This document shows, one piece after another, positions 29,974 to 39,317 of a stretch of 64,000 nt of DNA (within the stretch, counting starts at the first letter, position 1; every line of letters starts with the position of its first letter). A model generated the notes under the pieces. That model saw only the letters and a list, made by a program, of their open reading frames with translations, ran no database searches and was not told the DNA's origin. Origin of the DNA: Burkholderia sp. (GTDB taxonomy: Bacteria > Pseudomonadota > Gammaproteobacteria > Burkholderiales > Burkholderiaceae); NCBI GenBank assembly GCA_040954445.1, contig CP144362.1, positions 62,001-126,000 on the forward strand. Reading direction: 5' to 3'. A program made the translations under genes and the position numbers.

Positions 29974-30396
29974 GCGCGAGTAGATATTCAGGCCGGCGAA
30001 GAAAAACGAGATTTCTGCGGCGGCTGTTTCCAGCGCGTCCGAGCCATGCACGGCATTGGCATCGATGCTGTCGGCGAAGTCGGCACGGATGGTACCGGCT
30101 TCGGCTTGCTTCGGATCCGTCGCGCCCATCAGGTCGCGGTTCTTCAAGATTGCGTTCTCGCCTTCCAGAACCTGGATCATCACCGGGCCCGAGATCATGA
30201 AGTCAACCAGGTCTTTGAAGAATGGACGGGCGGCGTGGACGGCGTAGAACTGCTCTGCTTCGCCACACGACAAGTGCGCCATACGAGCCGCGACAACCTT
30301 CAGGCCAGCGCCTTCGAAACGACTGTAGATTTGACCAAGCACGTTCTTTGCGACTGCATCCGGCTTAATGATCGACAGGGTGCGCTCGATTGCCAT
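29968..30396 (-). CDS. ndk: Nucleoside diphosphate kinase
   Basis: Transfers the gamma phosphate of ATP to NDPs through a phosphohistidine. 142 residues. Conserved [14 protein letters not shown] start, [18 protein letters not shown], and the active-site His in NAVHGSDA. Relatives end ...VYSR at 141 residues; here the frame continues one codon (Tyr, TAT) and stops at a TGA that belongs to MITE 5. So the IS-B-type insertion at the TA of the native stop codon replaced TAA or TAG by TAT TGA. The catalytic part is unaffected. A 26-bp micro-palindrome lies 25 bp upstream of the start, in the leader. Confidence 0.96.
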   Translation of the reverse strand: MAIERTLSIIKPDAVAKNVLGQIYSRFEGAGLKVVAARMAHLSCGEAEQFYAVHAARPFFKDLVDFMISGPVMIQVLEGENAILKNRDLMGATDPKQAEAGTIRADFADSIDANAVHGSDALETAAAEISFFFAGLNIYSRY

Positions 30397-30420
30397 AAAT
30401 ACTCCACTAAATTAAAAGGT

Positions 30421-30446
30421 TATTCATCACGAATTGCGGATCAATA
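30421..30446. repeat. IS-B micro-palindrome in the ndk leader
   Basis: 22 bp between TA dinucleotides (TTCATC...GATCAA), one base off the usual repeat. On the ndk strand it lies between a possible -10 (TACAAT, 30467-30472) and the Shine-Dalgarno GGAG, so it would be transcribed as part of the leader. Confidence 0.7.
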
Positions 30447-30565
30447 TGTTTTTAAATCGTTTTTTTATTGTAACATGTGGCTTATTCCAAAGTGAAACGC
30501 AACACAGTCACGCCACCACCCAGGCCGGATGATCCCCAGCTTAAGCTACTGGAAAGACGATTGCA
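30447..30565. other. ndk upstream region
   Basis: About 120 bp without coding sequence. It contains an AT-rich stretch with a weak -10-like TACAAT for ndk on the minus strand. Nothing else is recognised. Confidence 0.35.
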
Positions 30566-30591
30566 TATTGATCACGAATTGTGGATCAATA
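30566..30591. repeat. IS-B micro-palindrome
   Basis: 22-bp TTGATC...GATCAA element between TA dinucleotides, directly preceding an IS-B coding fragment. Confidence 0.75.
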
Positions 30592-31520
30592 ATCAACCTG
30601 CGCCGTCGAGGCTGGACCTACAATGAGATTGCCGAGCACACGAACCTGTCGTGCACCGGGGTATTGATATTTGCAAATGCTACGCCCAGGAAGGTACGGC
30701 TGGATTGCGTGACAAGCCGACCGGCGGAGCCGTAAACCAACGCCGTGCCCTGAGTAAGCAGCAGGAAGTGGAAAGTCGAGCACTGTTGCGCGATCAGATG
30801 CCGGACCAGTTGAAGATGTCGTTCGCGTTGTGGACACGACATGCCGTGCGGGAGTTAATCCGGCGGCGATGCGGTTTGACGGGCGTTGTTGCATAAATCG
30901 AGCGCGAGGATGCAATGGCATCAACGGGCCTGATTTCAGGCGATACGAACGGATTGCGGAGGAGCGAGGTCCGCCATGCCGTTGATTACATCCGACTCGC
31001 AGGCAACTTCGGTCGCCTGCGAGTCGATGTGACGCACCAAGAGACAGTTGCCGGTGAGTATCTTGAACCGATACCCCGCATTCTCGGCAAGCAATCGCCG
31101 GTGGTAGCCACTGTCTTTCTTCCATTCTCGACGACCGTCACGGGCAATTGCATCAACCGCGCCGTTACGCCACGCGCCCCGCTTCGGGTAGCCGTGCTGG
31201 CGCACCTTCCATTCACCTTCGCCATAGACCTTTAGACCGGTGCTGTCGACCACCAGATGGATCGGTTCGTTGTCGCAAAGGATCGGCAGTTCGACATCAA
31301 GCGTTTTGCCTGGCAACAGAGCGTAGTGTAATTCGGCACCGGCAAGCTCTGGAAGGCCAGATCGCGCAGACTTTGGGTGAAACCTTGCAGGGCGGGAAAC
31401 CTGAGTCGATAGACGGTCTTCACGCCAAGTAATGCCTGAATCAGCGCATCGCCGTATAAACACGGGCGACCACGTGTGGGTATGGCGTCGGGTATCCTGG
31501 CAAGGACGGCTTCATTTATC

Positions 31521-32649
31521 GGCGTTGTTGCATAAATCGAGCGAAAGCCGTTGAGCCGTTGACGTTTACGCGCAACGCTCGCCGGCCAGCCCCCTATCAA
31601 GCCAGATTTTAAAGTAACTGCCTAATTTTTCCAAGAAAATGCGCAAAGACATACACAAGACAGGTGAGCCGAAGGCACGCTATCGTTTCAGGAATTGGGC
31701 GGCCTATAATGCAGGCCTGATGAACCGGGGGAACGTAACAATATGGATAGATGAAGCCGTCCTCGCCAGAATACCCGACGCCATACCCACACGTGGTCGC
31801 CAGTGTCTGTACGGCGATGCGCTGATTCAGGCATTACTTGGCGTGAAGACCGTCTATCGACTGACGTTGCGCGCCCTGCAAGGTTTCACCAAAGTCTACG
31901 CGATTTGGCCTTCCCGAGCTTGCCGGTGCCGAATTACACCACACTCTGTCGACGGGCAAAAACGCTTGATGTCGAACTGCCGATCTTTTACGACAACGAA
32001 CCGATCCATCTGGTGGTCGACAGCACCGGTCTGAAGGTCTATGGCGAAGGTGACTGGAAGGTGCGCCAGCACGGCTACTCGAAGCGGCGCACCTGGCGTA
32101 AAATCCATTGCGCGCTCAACGCAAATACAGGTCAAGTGCATGCCGCGCTCATGACGAATCAGAATGTGGCTGACGGTGACGCTCTGGCCAAGTTGCTCGA
32201 CCAGATGCCACGCGAAAAACAAATCAATGTCATCGGCGGTGACGGTGCCTACGACACCAAGCCATGCCATGTGGCCATTGCTGCACGTAGTGCTATTCCT
32301 TCGATTCCGCCACGCGAGGGTGGCGCTCATTGGCCAGCGGATCTGCCCGGTGCGGCGTGGCGTAATGGCGCGGTTGATGCAATTGCCCGTGACGGTCGTC
32401 GAGAATGGAAGCCACACAGTGGCTACCACCGGCGATCGCTTGCCGAGAATGCGATGTATCGGTTCAAGGCCCTCACTGGAAACTGTCTCTTGGCGCGTCA
32501 CATCGACTCGCAGGCGACCGCGGTCTCCGTTCGCGTCGGCGTCATCAACCAGTATGGCGCACCTCGCTCGTCCGCAATCCGTTCGTATCGCCTGACATTA
32601 TGCCAGTCGATGCTATTGCATCTTCACACTCGATTTATGCAACAAGGCC
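31521..32649 (+). mobile_element. IS-A copy nested in IS-A
   Basis: About 1129 bp. Left repeat at 31521; the right repeat ends ACAAGGCC. The transposase from 31639 has lost one C in TTTCACCAAAG (near 31890) and the frame continues as a chimera into the IS-B fragment. Confidence 0.88.
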
Positions 32650-32650
32650 A

Positions 32651-32676
32651 TATTGATCACGAATTGCGGATCAATA
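32651..32676. repeat. IS-B micro-palindrome in IS-A left end
   Basis: TTGATC...GATCAA between TA dinucleotides, followed by ACAGAAGGCTGGCC. It occupies the same TA of the IS-A left noncoding segment (TTGATAGGAGGCTGG) as MITEs 4 and 6. Confidence 0.72.
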
Positions 32677-32945
32677 ACAGAAGGCTGGCCTCGACCGTTG
32701 CGCGTAAACCGTTACTGGCTCTCGCTAGATTGATGCAACAACACTGGTTTGACGCTGACACTTGGGGGGTCGGCCTGTATCTGGCGAGCTGGGGTTTCAC
32801 GCCGCAAAAGCCGATGAAACAAGCCTACGAACAGCGACCGGAAGCGGTACAGGCATGGCTGAACGAGACGTACCCGGAGATTCGCGCCGGTCCCCCCATA
32901 GCCGAAGGCGCGGAGATCCAGTGGGGCGACGAAAGGGGGGCTGCG

Positions 32946-32990
32946 CTCGGTCGATGCGATTGCGTCCTCACGCTCGATTTATGCCGCCTA
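32946..32990 (+). mobile_element. IS-A right-end scrap
   Basis: About 40 bp (GATTGCGTCCTCACGCTCGA then TTTATGC) of the right end, joined to IS-B coding sequence on one side and to a different IS5-group fragment on the other. Confidence 0.65.
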
Positions 32991-33190
32991 GTTGAGCGCC
33001 ACGCGATAGGGGACACGCGACCGCACCCCAGGGTGCTCTTCGCGCGAAGCTTCACAACAGGCAACAAGGGTTCAATCAGTTTCCACACCTTTTCGTCAAT
33101 GATCGGAACTTCCATCCTTGGACTCCAAGTTTCTTCGGTGTACAAGGTTTCACAAATCGCCGGGAAGGTAAATGCCTCCCCCCTCACGGG
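32991..33190 (-). pseudogene. Fragment of a second IS5-group transposase
   Basis: The minus strand from 33115 reads MEVPIIDEKVWKLIEPLLPV, the N-terminus typical of IS5-family transposases of the IS1031/IS427 kind, not related in sequence to IS-A. It is cut after about 40 codons. The remaining bases up to 33190 may be its noncoding end; the hisS leader follows. Confidence 0.65.
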
Positions 33191-33228
33191 GAATTTAAAC
33201 TGGCCTCTTACTTGTCAACCGAAATCAG

Positions 33229-34569
33229 ATGACAAAAACCAAGCGAAAGCTCGAAAAACTGACAGGCGTGAAGGGCATGAATGACATCCTCCCACAGGAT
33301 GTCGGACTGTGGGAATTCTTCGAATCGACCGTGAAGTCGCTGCTGCGCGCCTATGGCTACCAGAACATCCGCACCCCCATCGTCGAGCATACACAACTGT
33401 TCACGCGCGGCATCGGCGAAGAGACCGATATCGTCGAAAAGGAGATGTACAGCTTCACCGACGCTCTGAATGGAGAGAACCTGACCCTGCGTCCAGAAAA
33501 CACTGCCGCCGTGGTACGTGCCGCGATCGAGCACAGCCTGCTTTATGACGGTCCGAAACGCCTATGGTACGTCGGCCCGATGTTCCGCCATGAGCGTCCG
33601 CAGTGCGGTCGCTATCGCCAGTTCCACCAAGTCGGCGTGGAAGCGCTAGGTTTTGCCGGCCCGGATGCGGACGCAGAAATTATCATGATGTGCCAGCGTC
33701 TGTTGGACAACCTAGGCCTCACCAGCATCAAGCTCGAGATCAACTCGCTCGGCCTAGTCGAGGAGCGCGCCGCGCATCGCGTCGAGCTGATCAAGTACCT
33801 CGAGGAGCACGTCGAAGTACTCGACGAGGATGCCAAGCGCCGTCTCTACCCGAACCCGCTACGCGTGCTTGACACCAAGAATCCTGCTCTGCAGGAGATC
33901 GTGCAGAACGCGCCGAAGCTGATCGACTTCCTCGGCGAAAGCTCGCGCACGCACTTCGACGGGCTGCAGCGCCTATTGAAGGCCAATAACGTGCCGTTTA
34001 TGATTAATCCTCGGCTGGTGCGAGGCCTCGATTACTACAACCTAACCGTAGTCGAATGGGTGACCGACAAACTCGGCGCGCAAGGTACTGTGGCTGCAGG
34101 CGGTCGCTACGATCCGCTGATCGAGCAGCTCGGCGGAAAGCCTACCGCAGCCTGCGGCTGGGCGATGGGCGTCGAGCGGATCCTCGAACTACTCAAGGAA
34201 GAGCATCTCGTGTCGGAGCAGGACGGCGTCGACGTCTATCTCGTCCACCAGGGCGAGGCGGCGCGAGAACAAGCCTTCATCATCGGCGAGCGCCTGCGCG
34301 ACACCGGCCTCGATGTGATTTTCCACTGCAGCACGGACGGCACGAGAGCGAGCTTCAAGTCGCAGATGAAGCGCGCCGACGCGAGCGGGGCCGCCTACGC
34401 GGTGATCCTTGGCGAGGACGAAGTGGCTAATGGCACGGTCGGCGTGAAGGCCTTGCGCGGAGCGGAAGGCGAAAAGAACGCGCAGCAGACGGTAGCGGTA
34501 GAGAACTTGACCGAATTTCTAATCAATGCGATGGTTGCTTCCGCCGAAGACGACGGATGCGTGGCGTAG
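33229..34569 (+). CDS. hisS: Histidyl-tRNA synthetase
   Basis: Class II aaRS, 446 residues. Motif 1 region [18 protein letters not shown], motif 2 [19 protein letters not shown], histidine motif [16 protein letters not shown], motif 3 [14 protein letters not shown], and a C-terminal anticodon-binding domain from about 340. Relatives have PQRGRYRQ or PQKGRYRQ; Cys replaces the basic residue here. Start at [19 protein letters not shown]. First gene of hisS-yfgM-bamB; in related genomes ispG is directly upstream, here replaced by IS scraps. Confidence 0.96.
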   Translation: MTKTKRKLEKLTGVKGMNDILPQDVGLWEFFESTVKSLLRAYGYQNIRTPIVEHTQLFTRGIGEETDIVEKEMYSFTDALNGENLTLRPENTAAVVRAAIEHSLLYDGPKRLWYVGPMFRHERPQCGRYRQFHQVGVEALGFAGPDADAEIIMMCQRLLDNLGLTSIKLEINSLGLVEERAAHRVELIKYLEEHVEVLDEDAKRRLYPNPLRVLDTKNPALQEIVQNAPKLIDFLGESSRTHFDGLQRLLKANNVPFMINPRLVRGLDYYNLTVVEWVTDKLGAQGTVAAGGRYDPLIEQLGGKPTAACGWAMGVERILELLKEEHLVSEQDGVDVYLVHQGEAAREQAFIIGERLRDTGLDVIFHCSTDGTRASFKSQMKRADASGAAYAVILGEDEVANGTVGVKALRGAEGEKNAQQTVAVENLTEFLINAMVASAEDDGCVA

Positions 34570-34608
34570 CCGTTCGACAACAAGCTGGATAGAAGGAATC
34601 GCTAGGCG

Positions 34609-35238
34609 ATGAGATATCACGACGAAGAAGCATCGATTGACAACGTAAAAGCGTGGTGGTCCCGCTGGGGCAACTTGACGACCTGGGTCCTGACTGCCGT
34701 GCTCGTCGTCGCTGCGACCTGGAATGGCTGGAATTTCTGGCAGCGCCATCAGGCCTCCGCAGCATCCGGGCTTTACGAGGCGGTGCAGCAGGCCTTTACC
34801 TCCGGCGACAAGGCGAAGATCGCGCGCGCAGTGTTTGACATGGAAGACAAGTATGGCAGTACCGCCTATGCGCAGATGACGGCACTGGAGTCGGCCAAGG
34901 GCCTGTACATGGCTGGCGATTCGGTCGGTGCTAGGGCCCAGCTGCAATGGGTAATCGATCACGCGAAGGACGACGAGTACAAGCAGATCGCGAAGCTGCG
35001 CCTGGCCTCGCTACTGCTCGACGAGAAGGCCTACGACGCGGGCCTGGCGCTGCTCAACGGCCCGCCGGACGAAGGGTTCAATGGTCTCATCGCAGACCGC
35101 CGCGGCGACCTGCTGGTGGCGCAGGGTAAGCGCGCTGCCGCGCGTGCAGCCTACCAACTCGCGCTAGACTCGCTACCGAAGGTAGACCAGCGTGCGCGCC
35201 AGCTCGTGCAGTTCAAGCTCGACGCGCTCGGTAGCTGA
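34609..35238 (+). CDS. yfgM: YfgM-family membrane-anchored TPR protein
   Basis: 209 residues. Short cytoplasmic N-terminus (MRYHDEEASIDNVKAWWSRW), one TM helix (about 24-42, TTWVLTAVLVVAATW), then a periplasmic helical TPR-like domain with repeated Ala/Leu pairs. YfgM proteins are periplasmic chaperone-network partners of SecYEG and PpiD. It lies 39 bp after hisS and 43 bp before bamB on the same strand, the conserved operon order. Confidence 0.9.
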   Translation: MRYHDEEASIDNVKAWWSRWGNLTTWVLTAVLVVAATWNGWNFWQRHQASAASGLYEAVQQAFTSGDKAKIARAVFDMEDKYGSTAYAQMTALESAKGLYMAGDSVGARAQLQWVIDHAKDDEYKQIAKLRLASLLLDEKAYDAGLALLNGPPDEGFNGLIADRRGDLLVAQGKRAAARAAYQLALDSLPKVDQRARQLVQFKLDALGS

Positions 35239-35281
35239 GCATCTACGCTCGTGACACAACCCTAGATAGCTTCGCTCACCG

Positions 35282-36427
35282 ATGAATTTACTGAAACGTA
35301 ACGCTCTTCCGATCGCCTGTATCGTTGCCATTCTCGCGCTTCCGGCTTGCTCGGCTCACAAGGACGCGCGCCGCGTGCCAATGCCGCTCACCGAGATTAA
35401 GCCTACACTCAATGTCCGGCAGGCTTGGAAGACGAGCGTCGGCAGGGGCGGACGCTATTCGTTTTCGCCAATTGCGGTTGGTGACGCGGTGTACGCCGCG
35501 GCCGCTAACGGTACGGTCGAGAAAATCGACGCCAGGACCGGCCACACCGTGTGGCGAACCAAGCTGCGCTCGGACCTGTCAGCCGGCGTCGGCAGCGACG
35601 GTACGTTAACTGCAGTCGGCGCGCTTAAGGGCGGCGTGTTCGTGCTCGGCGCCGACGGCAAGCAACTCTGGCAGACCGACGTGCAGGGCGAGATCTTCTC
35701 GCCGCCACTAGTCGGCAATGGTCTGGTGATCGTACGTACCATCGACGGTCAGGTGATCGCCTTCGCCTCCCAGACCGGCGAGCAGAAGTGGGTTTACCGA
35801 AGCCGCGCGGTGCCGTTAAACCTGCGTGTTTCGACTGGCATGACCTTCGCTGGCAACCAGGCCGTGCTGGCCGGGTTCCCCGGCGGTGGGCTGGTGGCCC
35901 TCAACCTGCGGTCAGGCGACGCCTTCTGGCAGACGCCCGTGTCGTTCCCCAAAGGGGTGACCGAAGTCGAACGGATCAACGACGTTAGCGGTCCGCCCAC
36001 CCTGGTCGGCGCACTTACCTGCGCTGTCACCTTCCAGGGGCAGATTGGCTGCTTCGACGCGAACTCGGGCCACCCGCTCTGGGAGAAGGCCTTCTCGAGC
36101 CGCAGCGGTGTGGCTCAAGACGATACCGTGGTGGCGGGCGGCGACGACTGGTCGGTAGTCAGGGCCTATGACGTTTCGACTGGCAACCAGTTGTGGCGAA
36201 ACGACCAGCTCAAGAGCCGAGATGTCGGCGTCCCCTACCTGCTCGGTTATGCGCTGGTGCTCGGCGACTACAAAGGTTTTGTCCACTTCCTGTCACGCGA
36301 AGACGGTTCCTTCGTCGCGCGCATGAAGACGGACGGCAGCGCAATCACGATGGCACCGGTGCTAGCCGGCGACACGCTCGTGGTGCAGACGCAGGACGGC
36401 GAGCTGTACGGCTTCCGTCCGCGCTAA
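35282..36427 (+). CDS. bamB: Outer membrane assembly lipoprotein BamB
   Basis: Eight-bladed beta-propeller lipoprotein of the BAM complex that inserts outer-membrane beta-barrels. 381 residues. Signal peptide with lipobox ALPAC (Cys at about 23), then PQQ-like repeats (NGTVEKIDARTGHTVW, GKQLWQTDVQGEIFSPPL, DGQVIAFASQTGEQKWVYRS-type blades). Full length. In Burkholderiaceae der and hfq normally follow; here about 107 bp of intergenic DNA remains before an IS-A mini, and der is absent from the window. Confidence 0.95.
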   Translation: MNLLKRNALPIACIVAILALPACSAHKDARRVPMPLTEIKPTLNVRQAWKTSVGRGGRYSFSPIAVGDAVYAAAANGTVEKIDARTGHTVWRTKLRSDLSAGVGSDGTLTAVGALKGGVFVLGADGKQLWQTDVQGEIFSPPLVGNGLVIVRTIDGQVIAFASQTGEQKWVYRSRAVPLNLRVSTGMTFAGNQAVLAGFPGGGLVALNLRSGDAFWQTPVSFPKGVTEVERINDVSGPPTLVGALTCAVTFQGQIGCFDANSGHPLWEKAFSSRSGVAQDDTVVAGGDDWSVVRAYDVSTGNQLWRNDQLKSRDVGVPYLLGYALVLGDYKGFVHFLSREDGSFVARMKTDGSAITMAPVLAGDTLVVQTQDGELYGFRPR

Positions 36428-36534
36428 CCGATCGGGTTAAAATTGTGTAGCCCGGTGCACCGATGGTGCGGTGCTGCGCCTGTTTTTGGCGTCGCGATTG
36501 CTGGCGATATCCCCCGCGGGGATGGGGTCGGTGC

Positions 36535-36889
36535 GGCGTTGTTGTATAAATCGAACGTGAGGACGCAATGGCATCGAAGGGCATCATTTCAGGCGATACG
36601 AACGGATTACGGACGATCCGAGGTCTGCCCCCATGCGGTTGGATTACGCCTCCGCACCCGGAGACAGTTGCCGGCGATCGCTTGCCGAGAATGCGATGTA
36701 TCGGTTCAAGACGCTCACCGGCCACTGTCTCTGGGCGCGTCACATCGCCGCGCAGGCGACCGAGGTCGCCGTTCGCGGCGGCGTCATTAACCGCATGGCG
36801 GACCTCGCTCGTCCGCAATATGTTCGTATCGCCTGAATTATGCCCGTCGATGCCATTGCGTCCTCACGCTCGATTTATGCAACAACGCC
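36535..36889. repeat. IS-A derived 355-bp inverted element
   Basis: Terminal repeats at both ends, both of right-end type (GTGAGGACGCAATGGCATCG on the left, its complement on the right). The interior is a deleted C-terminal coding segment. It looks like a right end duplicated in inverse orientation around a longer centre than the smaller minis. Confidence 0.78.
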
Positions 36890-36907
36890 TTCGCTTCCCC
36901 CTCTCGC

Positions 36908-37762
36908 ATGGCCGAATCGACCCTTGGCGTCGCGCTGATCGCACTGAACGCCGCCGTCCGCCTGTCCGACTGCCTCGCTTCGCTTGATTTCGCTGACGCG
37001 GTGGTGCTGATCGACGGCGGCAGCACCGATGCGACCGTCGAGATCGCCCGGGCCCACGGCGCGCGCGTGGTGATCGAACCCGACTGGCCCGGCTTCGGGC
37101 CACAGAAGAACCGCGCGATCGCCCAGCTTTCGACCGACTGGATCCTCTCGCTCGACACTGACGAAGTAGTCACGCCCGAGCTGGCCGTGTCGATCCGTAC
37201 CGCGATTCGCGCGCCAGGCGCCGACATGTACGCCATCGACCGCCTGTCTAGCTTTTGCGGCAGCTGGATCCGCCACAGCGGCTGGTATCCAGACTGGATT
37301 CCGCGGCTGTTCAAGCGCGGCACGGCGCGCTTCTCCGACGACCTAGTGCACGAGCGGCTGATTCACGACGGCCCAGCCTTGCACTTGGGCGGTAAGCTGC
37401 TGCACTACTCCTACAACGACTTCGAGGCGGTGCTGCGCAAGCTTGACAGCCATTCGAGCGCGGGCGCCAAACAACGCCACGCGACCGGCCAGCGGGGCGG
37501 CTTCGGCAAAGCGCTGGGCCGCGGTGCCTGGGCCTTCATGCGCACCTACTTTCTGCGGTGTGGTTTCCTCGACGGGTGCGCCGGCTTCATGATCTCGGTG
37601 TTCAACGCCGAGACGGTCTATTACCGTTTTCTCAAGCTCGGCGCGCGCGCCGCCAGCAAGCCTCCCGCGAATATTGATCAGAAATTCGTGATCTTGAAAT
37701 TAGAAAATCGTCCCTCATGTGATGAGCATGGAAAAACGAGACATGAGATTGCTTCCTCGTGA
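36908..37762 (+). CDS. Glycosyltransferase family 2 (WaaE-like), C-terminus replaced by IS-B sequence
   Basis: GT-A fold transferase, probably LPS core assembly at the cytoplasmic face. Motifs VLIDGGSTDATVEIA, GFGPQKNRAI, and the DxD-type SLDTDEVVTPEL; a C-terminal hydrophobic segment (FLRCGFLDGCAGFMISVFNA). Start at 36908, 18 bp after an IS-A end. Native residues run to SKPPAN; from there the frame enters the IS-B left end and adds about 28 foreign residues ([20 protein letters not shown]...). If the DNA between the two target TA sites (37672 and 39208) is removed, the frame continues as NPAARTTRRLV and stops at 39242-39244. Probably still functional, since the tail lies beyond the catalytic domain. 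Confidence 0.88.
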   Translation: MAESTLGVALIALNAAVRLSDCLASLDFADAVVLIDGGSTDATVEIARAHGARVVIEPDWPGFGPQKNRAIAQLSTDWILSLDTDEVVTPELAVSIRTAIRAPGADMYAIDRLSSFCGSWIRHSGWYPDWIPRLFKRGTARFSDDLVHERLIHDGPALHLGGKLLHYSYNDFEAVLRKLDSHSSAGAKQRHATGQRGGFGKALGRGAWAFMRTYFLRCGFLDGCAGFMISVFNAETVYYRFLKLGARAASKPPANIDQKFVILKLENRPSCDEHGKTRHEIASS

Positions 37763-37763
37763 G

Positions 37764-37900
37764 GGCGTTGTTGCATAAATCGAGCGTGAGGATGAAATGG
37801 AACGGATTGCAGACCTCGCTCGTCCGCAATATGTTCGTATCGCCTGAATTATGCCCGTCGATGCCATTGCGTCCTCGCGCTCGATTTATGCAACAACGTC
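37764..37900. repeat. IS-A asymmetric palindromic mini (137 bp)
   Basis: Right-end-derived arms around the centre GCAGAC-ctcgctc-GTCCGC. The left arm lacks about 35 bp, giving the junction AATGGAACGGATT that is shared with 54864, 58033 and 62044 (and partly 10903). Right repeat ends ACGTC. Confidence 0.85.
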
Positions 37901-38856
37901 CAAGGACATACACAAGAAAAATGAGCCGAAGGCACGCTACCGTGTCAGGAATTGGGCGCCTATATAATGAAGGCCCGATCAATCGGGGGAACGTAACAAT
38001 ATGGATAGATGAAGCCGTCCTTGCCAGAATACCCGATGCCATACCCACACGTGGTCGCCCGTGTCTATACGGCGATACGCTGATTCATGCATTACTTGGC
38101 GTGAAGACCGTCTATCGACTGACGTTGCGCGCCCTGCAAGGTTTCACCCAAAGTCTGCGCGATCTGGTCTTCCCGAGCTTGCCGGTGCCGAATTACACCA
38201 CGCTCTGTCGCCGGGCAAAAACGCTTGATGTCGAACTGCCGATCCTTCGTGACAATGAACCGATCCATCTGGTTGTCGACAGCACCGGTCTGAAGGTCTA
38301 TGGAGAAGGTGAATGGAAGGTGCGCCAACACGGCTACTCGAAGCGGCGCACGTGGCGTAAAGTCCATCTCGCGCTCAACGCGAATACGGGTCAAGTGCAT
38401 GCCGCGCTAATAACGCATCAGAATGTGGCTGACGGTGACGCTCTGGCCAAGTTGCTCGACCAGATTCCATGCGAAGAACAAATCGATGTCATCGGCGGTG
38501 ACAGTGCCTACGACACCAAGCCATGCCATGCGGCCATTGCTGCACGCAGTGCTATTCCTTCGATTCCGCCACGCGAGGGTGCCGTTCATTGGCCAGCGGA
38601 TATGCCAGCGGTGCGGCGTGGCGTAATGGCGCGGTTGATGCAATTACCCGTGACGGTCGTCGAGAATGGAAGCAAGAAAGTGGCTACCACCGGCGATCGC
38701 TTGCCGAGAATGCGCTGTATCGGTTCAAGACCCTCACCGGCAACTGTCTCTGGGCGCGTCACATCGACTCGCAGGCGACCGAGGTCTCCGTTCGCGTCGG
38801 CGTCATCAACCGTATGGTTGGACCTCGCTCGTCCGCAATCCGTTCGTATCGCCTGA
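37900..38856 (+). pseudogene. IS5-family transposase, start lost and frameshifted
   Basis: Catalytic D128 and D202 regions are in one frame; a 2-nt insertion near 38608 shifts the E270 region. The native ATG is replaced by the adjoining mini-element. Confidence 0.82.
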
Positions 38857-38909
38857 AATTATCCCGTCGATTCTATTGCGTCCTCACACTCGATTTATGC
38901 AACAACGCC
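37901..38909 (+). mobile_element. IS-A copy lacking its left end
   Basis: Begins inside the first codons of the transposase (CAAGGACATACACAAG) and runs to a right repeat at 38909. There is an extra base pair change in the ATGCCAGCGGTGCGG segment (near 38608), shifting the frame before E270. Confidence 0.87.
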
Positions 38910-39317
38910 GAACCTGAAGGTTCATCACGCCAAGCCGGTTACAGCGTGGTTGTCCGAGCATGCCGAAGAGATCGAAATGCTCCACCTGCCGTCATACAAC
39001 CCGGAACTGAATCCCGACGAGGTGCTCAATGCTGACCTGAAGGCGAACGTGACGAAACAGGCTCCGGAACGGACCAAGGGGCATCTCAAAAAGCGGTCAT
39101 CAGCCATCTACGTCGTCTCTAGAAATCACTAGAACGTGTCGCTCGCTATTTCACGCACAAACCAATTCGTTATGCAGCGTGAGTCAAGTGTATGAATTGC
39201 AGATCAATAACCCGGCTGCGCGCACGACGAGGCGGCTGGTATAATGCAGGCTATCCGTCGCGCAGCACGCTGGCCCGAGCCGCCTATGCCTGACCTCCGT
39301 TTTCGAAGCTGATCACC

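Larger units (their letters stand above)
30882..32745 (-). mobile_element. IS-A copy (outer) with perfect 9-bp duplication, itself interrupted
   Basis: Right repeat at 30882, left repeat ending at 32745, flanked by GGTTTGACG at 30873-30881 and 32746-32754. The minus-strand body is 30882-31520 and 32650-32745; a plus-strand copy and a micro-palindrome occupy the middle, and part of the body is deleted. The transposase is dead. Confidence 0.9.
30592..32945 (+). mobile_element. IS-B transposase fragment split by nested IS-A
   Basis: 30592-30881 encodes the N-terminal third of the IS630 transposase (LRRRGWTYNEIAEHTNL to ELIRRRCGLT) with a frameshift. 32746-32945 encodes the middle (YLASWGFTPQKPMKQAYEQRP to EIQWGDE). 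The two halves are separated by IS-A copies flanked by a perfect GGTTTGACG duplication. Neither end of this IS-B copy is present. Confidence 0.88.
37672..39209 (+). mobile_element. IS-B copy with interior replaced by IS-A elements
   Basis: Left end 37674-37763 including the start of the transposase frame (MRLLPREG...). Right part 38910-39209 encodes the transposase C-terminus (NLKVHHAKPVTAWL to SSAIYVVSRN) and the right end, with TA at both outer borders. The middle is occupied by an IS-A mini and a partial IS-A copy. It separates two glycosyltransferase genes. Confidence 0.87.

Noticed and set aside
31803..33284. 493-residue open frame
   Set aside because: It is a chimera of a frameshifted IS-A transposase, an IS-B fragment and hisS upstream DNA; no single family explains it.
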